A stretch of 64,000 bases of DNA, from contig NZ_CP112866.1 in the NCBI RefSeq assembly GCF_026410085.1, positions 4,773,001 to 4,837,000 of the forward strand, read 5' to 3'. Position 1 is the first letter of the stretch. Each line of letters opens with the position of its first letter. Under the pieces are notes generated by a model. The model was not told the DNA's origin, ran no database searches, and saw nothing but the letters and a program-made list of their open reading frames with translations. The DNA is from Pseudomonas quebecensis (lineage in GTDB: Bacteria; Pseudomonadota; Gammaproteobacteria; Pseudomonadales; Pseudomonadaceae). The position numbers were made by a program, and so were the translations under genes. Of the stretch, positions 34,712 to 43,203 are shown in pieces.

Positions 34712-36358
34712 GTGAGCGAACTCATTCGCGTACCTGACATCGGCAGCGGTGAAGGTGAAGTAATCGAGCTGTTTGTGAAGGTCGGCGACACCGTCGAAGC
34801 CGACCAGAGCATCCTGACCCTGGAATCGGACAAGGCGAGCATGGAAATTCCTGCTCCCAAGGCCGGCGTGGTCAAGAGCCTGAAGGTCAAGCTGGGCGAC
34901 CGCCTGAAAGAAGGCGACGAACTGCTCGAGCTGGAAATCGAAGGTGCCGCCGATGCGGCGCCTGCGGCGGCCGCTCCTGCAGCCGCTCCCGCGCCGGCTG
35001 AAAAGCCTGCCGCTGCCGCCGAGGCCCCAGCGGCCCCGGCCGCTGCACCGGCTGCCGCTACCGTTCAGGACATTCACGTTCCGGACATCGGCTCGTCGGG
35101 CAAAGCCAAGATCATCGAGCTGCTGGTCAAGGTCGGCGATACGGTCGAAGCCGACCAGTCGCTGATCACCCTGGAGTCCGACAAGGCCTCCATGGAGATT
35201 CCATCGCCGGCTGCCGGCGTGGTGGAAAGCATTGCGGTCAAGCTGGAAGACGAAGTCGGCACCGGTGACTTCATCCTCAAGCTCAAAGTACAAGGCGCCG
35301 CGCCTGCCGCTGCTCCAGCACCGGCCGCCGCTCCGGCGGCCAAAGCTGAAGCCGCCCAGGCTCCGGCTGCCGCGCCCGCACCCGCCGCAAAAGCCGAGGC
35401 CGCACCGGCCCCAGCTGCTGCCGCGCCTGCACCGAGCGGTGCCAAGGTTCACGCCGGCCCGGCCGTGCGTCAGCTGGCCCGTGAATTCGGCGTCGAGCTC
35501 AGCGCCGTCGCCGCCACCGGCCCTCACGGTCGTGTGCTGAAGGAAGACGTGCAGGTTTACGTCAAAGCCATGATGCAAAAGGCCAAGGAAGCGCCGGCTG
35601 CCGGCGGCGCTACCGGTGGCTCGGGCATTCCGCCGATCCGCACCGTGGACTTCAGCCGCTTCGGCGAAATCGAAGAAGTGCCGATGACCCGTCTGATGCA
35701 AATCGGCGCGGCAGGTCTGCACGCCAGCTGGCTGAACATCCCCCACGTGACGCAGTTCGACCAGGCCGACATCACCGACCTGGAAGCATTCCGCGTTGCG
35801 CAGAAAGCCGTGGCCGAAAAGGCCGGCGTCAAGCTGACCGTCCTGCCACTGCTGCTCAAGGCCTGCGCGCACCTGCTCAAGGAACTGCCGGACTTCAACA
35901 GTTCGCTGGCGCCGAGCGGCAAGGCGATCATTCGCAAGAAGTACGTGCATATCGGCTTTGCGGTCGACACCCCGGATGGCCTGCTGGTGCCGGTCATCAA
36001 GAACGTCGACCAGAAGAGCCTGCTGCAGCTCGCCGCTGAAGCTGCCGCACTGGCGGCCAAGGCCCGTGACAAGAAGCTCACCCCAGACGATATGCAGGGC
36101 GCCTGCTTCACCATCTCCAGCCTCGGCCACATTGGCGGTACCGGTTTCACGCCAATCGTCAACGCGCCGGAAGTGGCGATCCTGGGTGTGTCCAAGGCGA
36201 CAATCCAGCCGGTCTGGGACGGTAAGGCGTTCCAGCCGAAGCTGATGCTGCCACTGTCGCTGTCCTACGATCACCGTGTGATCAACGGCGCCGCCGCTGC
36301 ACGTTTCACCCAGCGTCTGAGCCAATTGCTGAACGACATCCGCACCATCCTGCTGTAA
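34712..36358 (+). CDS. aceF: Pyruvate dehydrogenase E2, dihydrolipoamide acetyltransferase
   Basis: AceF is the core of the PDH complex, taking the acetyl group from E1 to CoA. The 548-residue protein starts at a GTG with GAGGAG upstream. Two lipoyl domains (residues about 3-75 and 119-192) each have the DKASMEIP lipoylation loop with its modified Lys. They are joined by long Ala-Pro linkers. An E1/E3-binding domain follows near residue 245-285 (VHAGPAVRQLAREFGVELS), then the catalytic domain. The active-site motif is DHRVINGAAAARF, with Asn where many E2 enzymes have Asp (HxxxDG). Pseudomonas and Azotobacter E2p share this as I recall, so I do not regard it as a defect. Confidence 0.96.
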   Translation: MSELIRVPDIGSGEGEVIELFVKVGDTVEADQSILTLESDKASMEIPAPKAGVVKSLKVKLGDRLKEGDELLELEIEGAADAAPAAAAPAAAPAPAEKPAAAAEAPAAPAAAPAAATVQDIHVPDIGSSGKAKIIELLVKVGDTVEADQSLITLESDKASMEIPSPAAGVVESIAVKLEDEVGTGDFILKLKVQGAAPAAAPAPAAAPAAKAEAAQAPAAAPAPAAKAEAAPAPAAAAPAPSGAKVHAGPAVRQLAREFGVELSAVAATGPHGRVLKEDVQVYVKAMMQKAKEAPAAGGATGGSGIPPIRTVDFSRFGEIEEVPMTRLMQIGAAGLHASWLNIPHVTQFDQADITDLEAFRVAQKAVAEKAGVKLTVLPLLLKACAHLLKELPDFNSSLAPSGKAIIRKKYVHIGFAVDTPDGLLVPVIKNVDQKSLLQLAAEAAALAAKARDKKLTPDDMQGACFTISSLGHIGGTGFTPIVNAPEVAILGVSKATIQPVWDGKAFQPKLMLPLSLSYDHRVINGAAAARFTQRLSQLLNDIRTILL

Positions 36359-36365
36359 CCCGCGA

Positions 36366-36458
36366 CGGGCCTTCCTTCTTAACCCGGAAGGCCCGTTTGC
36401 ACCGATTTCCGAGCGCCACGCTCGTACCTCAACCCCGCCACTTGGCGGGGCTTTTTTT
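36366..36458 (+). terminator. Two terminators after aceF
   Basis: The first hairpin has a 10-base stem CGGGCCTTCC (36366-36375) paired with 36386-36395 and then TTTG. The second is a strong rho-independent terminator, CCCCGCCA-CT-TGGCGGGG at 36433-36450, followed by seven T residues to 36458. They close the aceEF operon before the phosphodiesterase gene. The rest of the 317-base gap holds a promoter candidate (see the next entry). Confidence 0.9.
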
Positions 36459-36520
36459 GCGTGCTGCATCGCAAAAACTGGACAGAGAGAACAGGTTTGT
36501 ACACCTTCTGTCACTGCGAC

Positions 36521-36547
36521 TGTAGAAATCCCCCAAGCGGCCGATAA
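36521..36547 (+). promoter_or_regulatory. Sigma-28 (FliA)-like promoter before the GGDEF/EAL gene
   Basis: GCCGATAA at 36540-36547 is an exact match to the flagellar sigma factor -10 consensus. At 11 bases spacing, 36521-36528 reads TGTAGAAA, where TAAAGTTT is expected, so the -35 is only partly matched (T, A and G in place). The motif lies about 130 bases before the ATG at 36676. It is a candidate only. Confidence 0.45.
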
Positions 36548-36675
36548 CACACATATAGCACTTAGCCTTCATCCTCTCTTGTCAGCCCGCGCCGCATGAT
36601 GCAACCTTGCCGCAGGCAACAGAAAAGAGGGCGTGAGCCCGGCGCCGTGCGCGTTATTTCAAGTGAGTTTCCCCC

Positions 36676-39372
36676 ATGAAAAGCCAACCCGATGTCGCCC
36701 GTACGGCGGCCGAGGTAGTGACGCAGTTACCGGTGCCTTCGCGCCTCGGTATGCTGCGTTTCGAGCGGCTTAATGAGGCAAGCTGGGCTCTGCTCTACCT
36801 CGATCCCAACTGCGAGCGCCAATTCGGCCTGCCGGCGGTTGAACTGTGCGCCCTGATCGGCACGCCCTACGCCAGCCTGATGGAACCCCAGGCCCGCTAT
36901 CAGTTGCACGACGCCATCCAGCAGCAACTGACCCAGAGCCCGCACTATCTGGTGCGTTACACCCTGCACACCAACGATGGCCCGCTAAGCCTGCTGGAAA
37001 TGGGCGAAGCCTACAAACAACACAATCGTCACTTGCTGCGCGGTTACCTGATGGTAGTCGACGGCCTGTTCAGCGAGGTGCCTTTGCCCCTTCCCTCCTC
37101 AGAAGATTTGGAGAGTCAGAACAGTCGTCTGCAGATCGCCCTGGAACTCAACCAACGGGCCCAGCAGGAACAATTGCAGCACCTGGAACGGGTGCGCGCC
37201 CAGCAGGAGCTGATCCTGCTGCTGGCCCGCCAGCGTTACACCGCCAACAATTCGCTGCAGGAAGCCGCCGAGCTGATCACCCGCAGCGCCTGCGAAATCT
37301 ACCAGCTCGATTGCGCCAGTATCTGGAACCTTGAAGGCCAGCGCCTGGTGCCGATTTCCGCCTACCATCGCGCCGATCAACAGCACCATTTGCCTGATCC
37401 CATCGACGCCAGTTGTTTCCCGGATTATCTGGAAGCCTTGCACACCAGCCGAGCCATCGATGCCACCAACGCGATGCGCGACCCACGCACTCGCGAAATG
37501 GCCGAGAGCCTGCGAGCCAACGATGTGCACGCCATGCTCGACGCCAGCATCCGCGTCGACGGGCAGGTGGTCGGCGTGCTGTGCCTGGAACAGAGCGGCG
37601 GTTCGCGCGCGTGGCAGGCCGATGAAATTGCCTTTGCCGGGGAGCTGGCGGATCAGTTTGCACAAGTCATCAACAACCATAACCGTCGCACCGCCACGAG
37701 CGCCCTGCACCTGTTCCAGCGGGCCGTAGAGCAAAGCGCCAACGCCTTTCTGCTGGTCAACTGCGACGGCGTGGTGGAGTACGTCAACCCCAGCTTCACC
37801 GCGATCACCCAGTACAGCGCAGAAGAGGTCCACGGCCATCGCCTGGCGCAGTTGCCGGCGCTGGAGAACCTCAGTGAGTTGCTGTTCGACGCGCCGTCGA
37901 GCCTGGCCAAGAGCAACAGCTGGCAGGGCGAGTTCAAAAGCCGCCGCAAGAACCTGGAACCGTACTGGGGGCAGTTGTCGATTTCCAAGGTCTATGGCGA
38001 CAACCGTGAGCTGACCCACTACATCGGCATCTACGAAGACATCACCCAGACCAAGCTGGCCCAGCAGCGCATCGAGCGTCTGGCCTACACTGACAACCTG
38101 ACCAATCTGGGCAACCGCCCGGCGTTCATCCGCAACCTCGATGAACGCTTTGCCCGCGACAGCGACAGCCCGATCAGCCTGCTGCTGGTGGATATCGATA
38201 ACTTCAAGCGCATCAATGACAGCCTCGGCCACCAGACCGGCGACAAGTTGCTGATCAGCCTGGCCCGACGCCTGCGCAACAGCTTAAGCAGCAGTGGCAG
38301 CCTGGCGCGCTTTGCCAGTAACGAGTTCGCGGTGCTGCTGGATGAAACCGATCTGGAAACCGGTCAGCAAGTGGCCAGCCAATTGCTGGCGACCCTCGAC
38401 AAACCGATGTTCGTCGACAACCAGTTGATCAGCGTCACCGGCTCCGTGGGCCTGGCCTGCGCGCCGCTGCATGGCCGCGACCCGCAAACCCTCATGCGTA
38501 ACGCCGGCCTGGCACTGCATAAGGCCAAGGCCAACGGCAAGCATCAGGTTCAGGTGTTCACCGAAGCCCTCAATGCCGAAGCCAGCTACAAGCTGTTTGT
38601 AGAGAACAACCTGCGCCGCGCCCTGACGCAGAACGAGCTGGACGTGTTCTACCAGCCCAAGCTATGCCTGCGCAGCGGCCGCCTGCTCGGCATGGAGGCG
38701 CTGCTGCGCTGGAACCATCCGGAAAAGGGCATGATCCGCCCCGACCAGTTCATCAGCGTGGCCGAAGAGACTGGCTTGATCATCCCCATCGGCAAATGGA
38801 TTGCCCGCCAGGCGTGCCGCATGAGCCGGCAACTGAGCGCCGCCGGCCTGGGCAACCTGCAGGTGGCGATCAACTTGTCCCCCAAGCAGTTCTCCGACCC
38901 GGACCTGGTGGCCTCGATTGCCACGATCCTCAAGGAAGAACAGCTGCCGGCCAACCTGCTGGAGCTGGAGCTGACCGAAGGCCTGCTGCTGGAAGCCACC
39001 GAAGACACGCGCCTGCAATTGGACCAGTTAAAGAGCTTCGGCCTGACCCTGGCCATGGACGACTTCGGCACCGGCTACTCATCGCTGAGTTACTTGAAAA
39101 AATTCCCCATCGATATCATCAAGATCGATCGCAGCTTTATCCACGAGATCCCGGACAACCAGGACGACATGGAAATCACCTCCGCCGTGATCGCCATGGC
39201 GCACAACCTCAAGCTCAAGGTGGTGGCCGAAGGCATCGAGACCGCCGAACAACTGGCCTTCCTGCGGCGGCACCGTTGCGATGTGGGCCAGGGTTACCTG
39301 TTCGATCGGCCGATTCCCGGAGCAGAGCTGCCGGCCATGCTTAAACGCTACCCGCGTGGCCCAATCGCCTGA
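36676..39372 (+). CDS. dipA: c-di-GMP phosphodiesterase with PAS, GAF, degenerate GGDEF and EAL domains (DipA-like)
   Basis: This 898-residue cytoplasmic protein is the equivalent of P. aeruginosa PA5017 (dipA, dispersion-induced phosphodiesterase). A PAS-like domain covers residues about 25-135, then a coiled coil (140-185), a GAF domain (about 185-335) and a second PAS domain (about 345-460, ending TQTKLAQQRIERLAYTDN). The GGDEF domain has ASNEF at about 546-550, so it is degenerate and unlikely to make c-di-GMP. The EAL domain (about 640-890) is intact, with MEALLRWNHPEKG, INLSPKQF, ELTEG, DDFGTGYSSLSYL and KIDRSFI, and VAEGIET. The expected role is to hydrolyse c-di-GMP, lowering biofilm formation. 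No membrane helix is visible. It lies after aceF as in P. aeruginosa. Confidence 0.88.
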   Translation: MKSQPDVARTAAEVVTQLPVPSRLGMLRFERLNEASWALLYLDPNCERQFGLPAVELCALIGTPYASLMEPQARYQLHDAIQQQLTQSPHYLVRYTLHTNDGPLSLLEMGEAYKQHNRHLLRGYLMVVDGLFSEVPLPLPSSEDLESQNSRLQIALELNQRAQQEQLQHLERVRAQQELILLLARQRYTANNSLQEAAELITRSACEIYQLDCASIWNLEGQRLVPISAYHRADQQHHLPDPIDASCFPDYLEALHTSRAIDATNAMRDPRTREMAESLRANDVHAMLDASIRVDGQVVGVLCLEQSGGSRAWQADEIAFAGELADQFAQVINNHNRRTATSALHLFQRAVEQSANAFLLVNCDGVVEYVNPSFTAITQYSAEEVHGHRLAQLPALENLSELLFDAPSSLAKSNSWQGEFKSRRKNLEPYWGQLSISKVYGDNRELTHYIGIYEDITQTKLAQQRIERLAYTDNLTNLGNRPAFIRNLDERFARDSDSPISLLLVDIDNFKRINDSLGHQTGDKLLISLARRLRNSLSSSGSLARFASNEFAVLLDETDLETGQQVASQLLATLDKPMFVDNQLISVTGSVGLACAPLHGRDPQTLMRNAGLALHKAKANGKHQVQVFTEALNAEASYKLFVENNLRRALTQNELDVFYQPKLCLRSGRLLGMEALLRWNHPEKGMIRPDQFISVAEETGLIIPIGKWIARQACRMSRQLSAAGLGNLQVAINLSPKQFSDPDLVASIATILKEEQLPANLLELELTEGLLLEATEDTRLQLDQLKSFGLTLAMDDFGTGYSSLSYLKKFPIDIIKIDRSFIHEIPDNQDDMEITSAVIAMAHNLKLKVVAEGIETAEQLAFLRRHRCDVGQGYLFDRPIPGAELPAMLKRYPRGPIA

Positions 39373-39444
39373 CATCGCTGTAACACTCGGGCACACTGAC
39401 TGTCTGAATTTTTACCATCACTCAACCTGACGAGAGGACTGCTC

Positions 39445-40092
39445 ATGGTCTTGCGCTCGGAAATTCTGGTGAACAAAAACGTGCTGCCTACTCAAGAACA
39501 AGCGTTGCCTGGGCGTGAAACGCCGATGACCCTGCCCGAGACGCACTTCGTCAACGGCAACCCTCTGCTGGGCCCATTCCTCGATGACGTAGGCTTTGCG
39601 ATCTTCGGCCTGGGCTGCTTCTGGGGAGCGGAACGCAAGTTCTGGCAGCGCGACGGCGTGGTCAGCACCGTGGTGGGTTATGCGGGCGGCTTCACGCCCA
39701 ACCCGACCTACGAAGAAGTGTGTTCCGGACTGACCGGCCACAGCGAAGTGGTGCTGGTGGTGTATGACCAGGCCAAGGTGAAATACGAAGACCTGCTGAA
39801 GATGTTCTGGGAATTGCACAACCCAACCCAGGGCATGCGCCAGGGCAACGACATCGGCAGCCAATACCGTTCGGTAATCTACGCGACCACACCGGAACAA
39901 CTGGAGGCTGCAAAGGCCAGTGCCGAGGCGTATCAGGCCGAACTGAACAAGGCCGGCCTGGGGCAGATCACCACCGAAATCGACCAGGCACCGACCGTGT
40001 ATTTCGCCGAGGCGTATCACCAGCAATACCTGGCGAAAAACCCACAGGGTTATTGCGGCATTGGCGGAACAGGCGTGGTTTGCCCGATCTGA
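39445..40092 (+). CDS. msrA: Peptide methionine sulfoxide reductase MsrA
   Basis: MsrA reduces S-methionine sulfoxide in proteins using thioredoxin. The 215-residue protein has the catalytic motif [11 protein letters not shown], with Cys58 as nucleophile. The next conserved part is [18 protein letters not shown] with substrate-binding residues, then [19 protein letters not shown]. The C-terminus [14 protein letters not shown] has two further Cys residues that can resolve the disulfide. The length equals the E. coli-type enzyme. It is preceded by GAGAGGACTGCTC, a good binding site. It stands alone between the phosphodiesterase and the convergent rlmJ. Confidence 0.96.
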   Translation: MVLRSEILVNKNVLPTQEQALPGRETPMTLPETHFVNGNPLLGPFLDDVGFAIFGLGCFWGAERKFWQRDGVVSTVVGYAGGFTPNPTYEEVCSGLTGHSEVVLVVYDQAKVKYEDLLKMFWELHNPTQGMRQGNDIGSQYRSVIYATTPEQLEAAKASAEAYQAELNKAGLGQITTEIDQAPTVYFAEAYHQQYLAKNPQGYCGIGGTGVVCPI

Positions 40093-40110
40093 AGATCGGA
40101 GCTACAAGCT

Positions 40111-40166
40111 ACAAGCTGCAAGCTGCAAGTGGTGCTTTCTGCCCTCACTTGAAGCTTGCAGCTTGC
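40111..40166. terminator. Long hairpin between msrA and rlmJ
   Basis: Arms 40111-40131 and 40145-40166 are largely complementary and contain repeated GCTGCAAG / CTTGCAGC units. The repeats continue just upstream (GCTACAAGCTACAAGC). The element separates the convergent genes msrA and rlmJ and probably terminates both. A related unit, AGCGGCAAGCGGCAAGTG, occurs near 19068-19085. Confidence 0.65.
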
Positions 40167-40182
40167 ACCTTACAACTCACAC

Positions 40183-41019
40183 CTACTCAGCTATAAGCCA
40201 ATCCATCTGCCACCCGCCCTGGGTCTGGCCCAGTTGCTTGGACAGCCACGGCAACAGCTCACGCAGTTCTTCCTCCAAGCCCCATGGCGGGTTGGCAATC
40301 GCCAGGCCCGAACCGGTCAGGGTGTTGGGCGTGTCCAGCGGATGCACCAGCAATTCCACCCGCAACAATTTCGGCGCCCCCGTTCCGGCCAGGTCCTGAT
40401 AGAAGCGACGCAACATGCGCTGGTCCTTGACCGGGTACCAGATCGCCGCCACGGTCTGGCGCATGCGGCCGACTGCTTCCTTGAGGGACGCGGCGCAGCG
40501 TTGCATCTCGTCGAGCTTTTCAAACGGTGGGTCGATCAGCATCAGGGCGCGTTTTTCCGGCACGGGCAGCAACGCTCGCGGCACATGCCAGCCTTCGCCC
40601 AGGTGCACCTTGACCCGGCGATCGCCCTTCATGTTGTCCTTGAGCAATACACCGTCTTCAGGATGTTTCTCGTTGAGCAACACACGGTCCTGCGGGCGCG
40701 TGAGCCGACGTGCCAGTTCCGGCGAACCGGGGTAGTAGCGCAACTGGCCGTCCGGGTTCATCTCATGCAGCACGCGCATGTAGTCGGCGGTCAGCGGCGG
40801 CAAATCGGTCCGGCCCCACAGTCGCGCAATGCCTTCCAGGTATTCGCCGGTGCGGTTGGCCTGATCGCCCTGCAAGTCGTACAGGCCGATGCCCGCGTGG
40901 GTATCAAGGTAGGCGAACGGCTGTTCCTTGCGCGACATCAGGGCGATGAGGCGGGTCAAGGTCAGGTGTTTGAAGACATCGGCGTGGTTGCCGGCGTGAA
41001 AGGCGTGACGATAATTCAT
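40183..41019 (-). CDS. rlmJ: 23S rRNA (adenine-N6)-methyltransferase RlmJ
   Basis: RlmJ methylates N6 of A2030 in 23S rRNA. The 278-residue protein starts MNYRHAFHAGNHADVFKHL, a strong family signature, and contains the SAM motif AYLDTHAGIGLYDL near residue 37-48. The catalytic motif IDPPFEK (residues 162-168) is the DPPF version of the N6-adenine methyltransferase tetrapeptide; E. coli RlmJ has DPPY-type. It lies convergent to msrA and 175 bases from the divergent metY. No defect is seen. Function is assigned by family. Confidence 0.95.
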   Translation of the reverse strand: MNYRHAFHAGNHADVFKHLTLTRLIALMSRKEQPFAYLDTHAGIGLYDLQGDQANRTGEYLEGIARLWGRTDLPPLTADYMRVLHEMNPDGQLRYYPGSPELARRLTRPQDRVLLNEKHPEDGVLLKDNMKGDRRVKVHLGEGWHVPRALLPVPEKRALMLIDPPFEKLDEMQRCAASLKEAVGRMRQTVAAIWYPVKDQRMLRRFYQDLAGTGAPKLLRVELLVHPLDTPNTLTGSGLAIANPPWGLEEELRELLPWLSKQLGQTQGGWQMDWLIAE

Positions 41020-41194
41020 GGTTGCTCCTGCGCAGGGGGCGAAGTTTACCTTCTACACGGACAAAGGTGCAGGGCGGCATGCCGGGCGGTGCTTATGCCC
41101 TAAAGGCAGCGGGCGGGCGGAAAAAAATCTAAATACCCGCCTGAGCGCGGATTTATTGTGGCGGGCACCCAATCCAAGGAGGTCAATTGCCATC

Positions 41195-42472
41195 ATGAAA
41201 GACGCCACCCTCGCCCTGCACCACGGCTTCAAGTCGGACCCGACCACCAAGGCCGTGGCCGTGCCGATCTACCAGAACGTCGCTTTCGAATTCGACAACG
41301 CCCAGCACGGCGCCGACCTGTTCAACCTGGACGTACCCGGCAATATCTACACGCGCATCATGAACCCCACCAACGATGTCCTGGAGCAACGTATCGCCGC
41401 CCTCGAAGGCGGCATCGCGGCGCTGGCGGTGTCAGCCGGTAGCGCGGCGATCCATTATGCGATCCAGACCCTGACCCGCGCCGGAGACAATATCGTCACC
41501 ACGCCGCAACTGTACGGCGGCACCTATACCTTGTTCGCCCATTTGCTGCCCAGCTTTGGTGTGGACGTGCGGTTCGCCCGGGACGATAGCGCCGAGGCCA
41601 TCGCCGAGCTGATCGATGACCAGACCAAGCTGGTGTACTGCGAGAGCATCGGCAATCCGGCGGGCAATATCATCGATCTGGAGGCCCTGGCCAAAGTGGC
41701 ACACGCCCGAGGTGTGCCGTTGATGGTGGACAACACCGTCGCCACGCCGATCCTGTGCAAACCCATTCAGTTCGGCGCCGATATCGTCGTGCATTCGGTA
41801 ACCAAATACATCGGCGGCCATGGCAATTCGCTCGGCGGAGTGATCGTCGACAGTGGCACCTTCCCCTGGATGCAGTACCCGGAAAAATTCCCCGGCCTCA
41901 ACCGGCCCGAGCCGGCTTATCACGGCGTGGTCTACACCGAAAAATTCGGCCCCGCCGCGTTCATCGCCCGCGCGCGTACCGTGCCCTTGCGCAACACCGG
42001 TGCGGCCCTGGCGCCGATGAATGCCTTTCTGTTGCTGCAAGGCTTGGAAACCCTGGCGCTGCGCATGGAACGCCACACCGAGAACGCGCTCAAGGTTGCG
42101 CAGTTTCTACAAGGGCATGCCGACGTGGAATGGGTCAGCTACGCGGGCCTGCCGGAGCACCCGCACCATCGACTGGCGCAGAAATACATGCAAGGCAAGC
42201 CATCGGCGATCCTGTCTTTCGGCCTGAAGGGCGGCTATGACGCCGGCGTGCGTTTCTACGATGCACTGCAGATCTTCAAACGCTTGGTGAACATCGGCGA
42301 CGCCAAATCCCTGGCCTGCCATCCGGCGTCCACCACCCATCGGCAGATGAACGAACAGGAGCAGGCCAAGGCCGGCGTGAAGCCGGAGATGATTCGCCTG
42401 TCGGTCGGCATCGAAGCCATTGAAGACCTGATCGACGATTTGCAGCAGGCACTGGGCTCAACTCGCCTCTGA
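41195..42472 (+). CDS. metY: O-acetylhomoserine sulfhydrylase (homocysteine synthase) MetY
   Basis: MetY makes homocysteine from O-acetylhomoserine and sulfide, a PLP-dependent step in methionine synthesis. The protein of 425 residues belongs to the Cys/Met metabolism family. It contains YTRIMNPTNDVLEQRIAALE near the start, the phosphate-binding SAGSAAIHYAI, VDNTVATPILCKPIQFGAD, and the PLP Lys204 in VHSVTKYIGGHG. The ATG at 41195 follows AAGGAGGT with 11 bases spacing, a bit long; it is chosen since the protein N-terminus MKDATLALHHGF matches the family. The gene equals P. aeruginosa PA5025 as I recall. Its 3' end overlaps the convergent DUF4123 gene by 15 bases. Confidence 0.93.
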   Translation: MKDATLALHHGFKSDPTTKAVAVPIYQNVAFEFDNAQHGADLFNLDVPGNIYTRIMNPTNDVLEQRIAALEGGIAALAVSAGSAAIHYAIQTLTRAGDNIVTTPQLYGGTYTLFAHLLPSFGVDVRFARDDSAEAIAELIDDQTKLVYCESIGNPAGNIIDLEALAKVAHARGVPLMVDNTVATPILCKPIQFGADIVVHSVTKYIGGHGNSLGGVIVDSGTFPWMQYPEKFPGLNRPEPAYHGVVYTEKFGPAAFIARARTVPLRNTGAALAPMNAFLLLQGLETLALRMERHTENALKVAQFLQGHADVEWVSYAGLPEHPHHRLAQKYMQGKPSAILSFGLKGGYDAGVRFYDALQIFKRLVNIGDAKSLACHPASTTHRQMNEQEQAKAGVKPEMIRLSVGIEAIEDLIDDLQQALGSTRL

Positions 42473-43183
42473 GTCGAGATAGTCCGTCAGCGCCGCATAG
42501 GTGACCACGGGCCCACGGGCGAAATACGCGACCTTGTGCTGCAGGGTCGGGGGCGTGAAGGCGGCGCAAAGGTCCGGGCGCTGTTCCTCAAGCCATTGCA
42601 GCAGGTTGTCGATCCGGGTCTGCGGCGATTGTTCGGCCAGATGCTCCAGCAACGTGGCAGGCACTTGCCACCAGGGGCTGGTCTTGGCGGCGCCGACCGG
42701 GCCCGTCGCAACGGCCAGCGGTTGGCCATTGATCAAGTAGCGCTGGAACACCGGCAGCACCTGCCCCGCGCCACTGCCCAGGTGCTGCAGCAGCGGCAGC
42801 ACCTGCGTGCCGTCCCAGAAGCGCAGGAACACTGCCTGCCCCTCGGGCAGGTTCACTTGGGTCAAGCCCTGCAGATGGGCGAGTACCACCTCCAACGGGC
42901 TGGATGACACCGCCAGCCAGCCCCAGTCCTCGGCCTGGGTGTGCGTCACCCAATCGAGAAACGCGCTGCCGGGCTCGACCCGTGCAAGGTAAGGCATGAC
43001 CTGCGTCCAGTCCGCGTAGGCGGTGCCTGCCCAGATGGCGCGCGGCGAGGCTCCCGCGGCCATGCCTTGCCAGGCGTCGAACGGCTTGGCATCGCTGGCA
43101 CCGCCCAGCACCGCGAAAAGTTGCTCATGGGGTTGCAGGGGCCATTGGGCCAGCCAGGCACCGGGTGACAGAGGTTGCTCCAT
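42458..43183 (-). CDS. DUF4123 protein, type VI secretion effector adaptor (Tap/TEC type)
   Basis: This 241-residue protein has the DUF4123 layout, with LFAVLGGASDAKPFDAWQ, a central DWGWLAVSSSPLEVVLAHLQGL segment and VFLRFWDGTQVLPLL, typical of adaptors that load effectors onto VgrG. It lies directly downstream of vgrG on the same strand (20 bases apart). The start chosen is the ATG at 43183, which has AAGGAA ten bases upstream. A TTG-initiated frame 24 bases earlier would begin just inside the vgrG stop. In most such loci an effector gene follows; here the next gene is the convergent metY, and the two coding regions overlap by 15 bases. The adaptor must therefore serve an effector encoded elsewhere or be a remnant. 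Confidence 0.82.
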   Translation of the reverse strand: MEQPLSPGAWLAQWPLQPHEQLFAVLGGASDAKPFDAWQGMAAGASPRAIWAGTAYADWTQVMPYLARVEPGSAFLDWVTHTQAEDWGWLAVSSSPLEVVLAHLQGLTQVNLPEGQAVFLRFWDGTQVLPLLQHLGSGAGQVLPVFQRYLINGQPLAVATGPVGAAKTSPWWQVPATLLEHLAEQSPQTRIDNLLQWLEEQRPDLCAAFTPPTLQHKVAYFARGPVVTYAALTDYLDSEAS

Positions 43184-43203
43184 TGGGGATAAGTTCCTTG
43201 GGT

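Noticed and set aside
36240..36300. Asn instead of Asp in the AceF active-site motif DHRVINGA
   Set aside because: Known from Pseudomonas and Azotobacter E2p as I recall, so it is not an inactivating change.
38300..38345. Loss of the GGDEF motif in the DipA-like protein (ASNEF)
   Set aside because: Degenerate GGDEF domains paired with active EAL domains are common, so by itself this is not novel.
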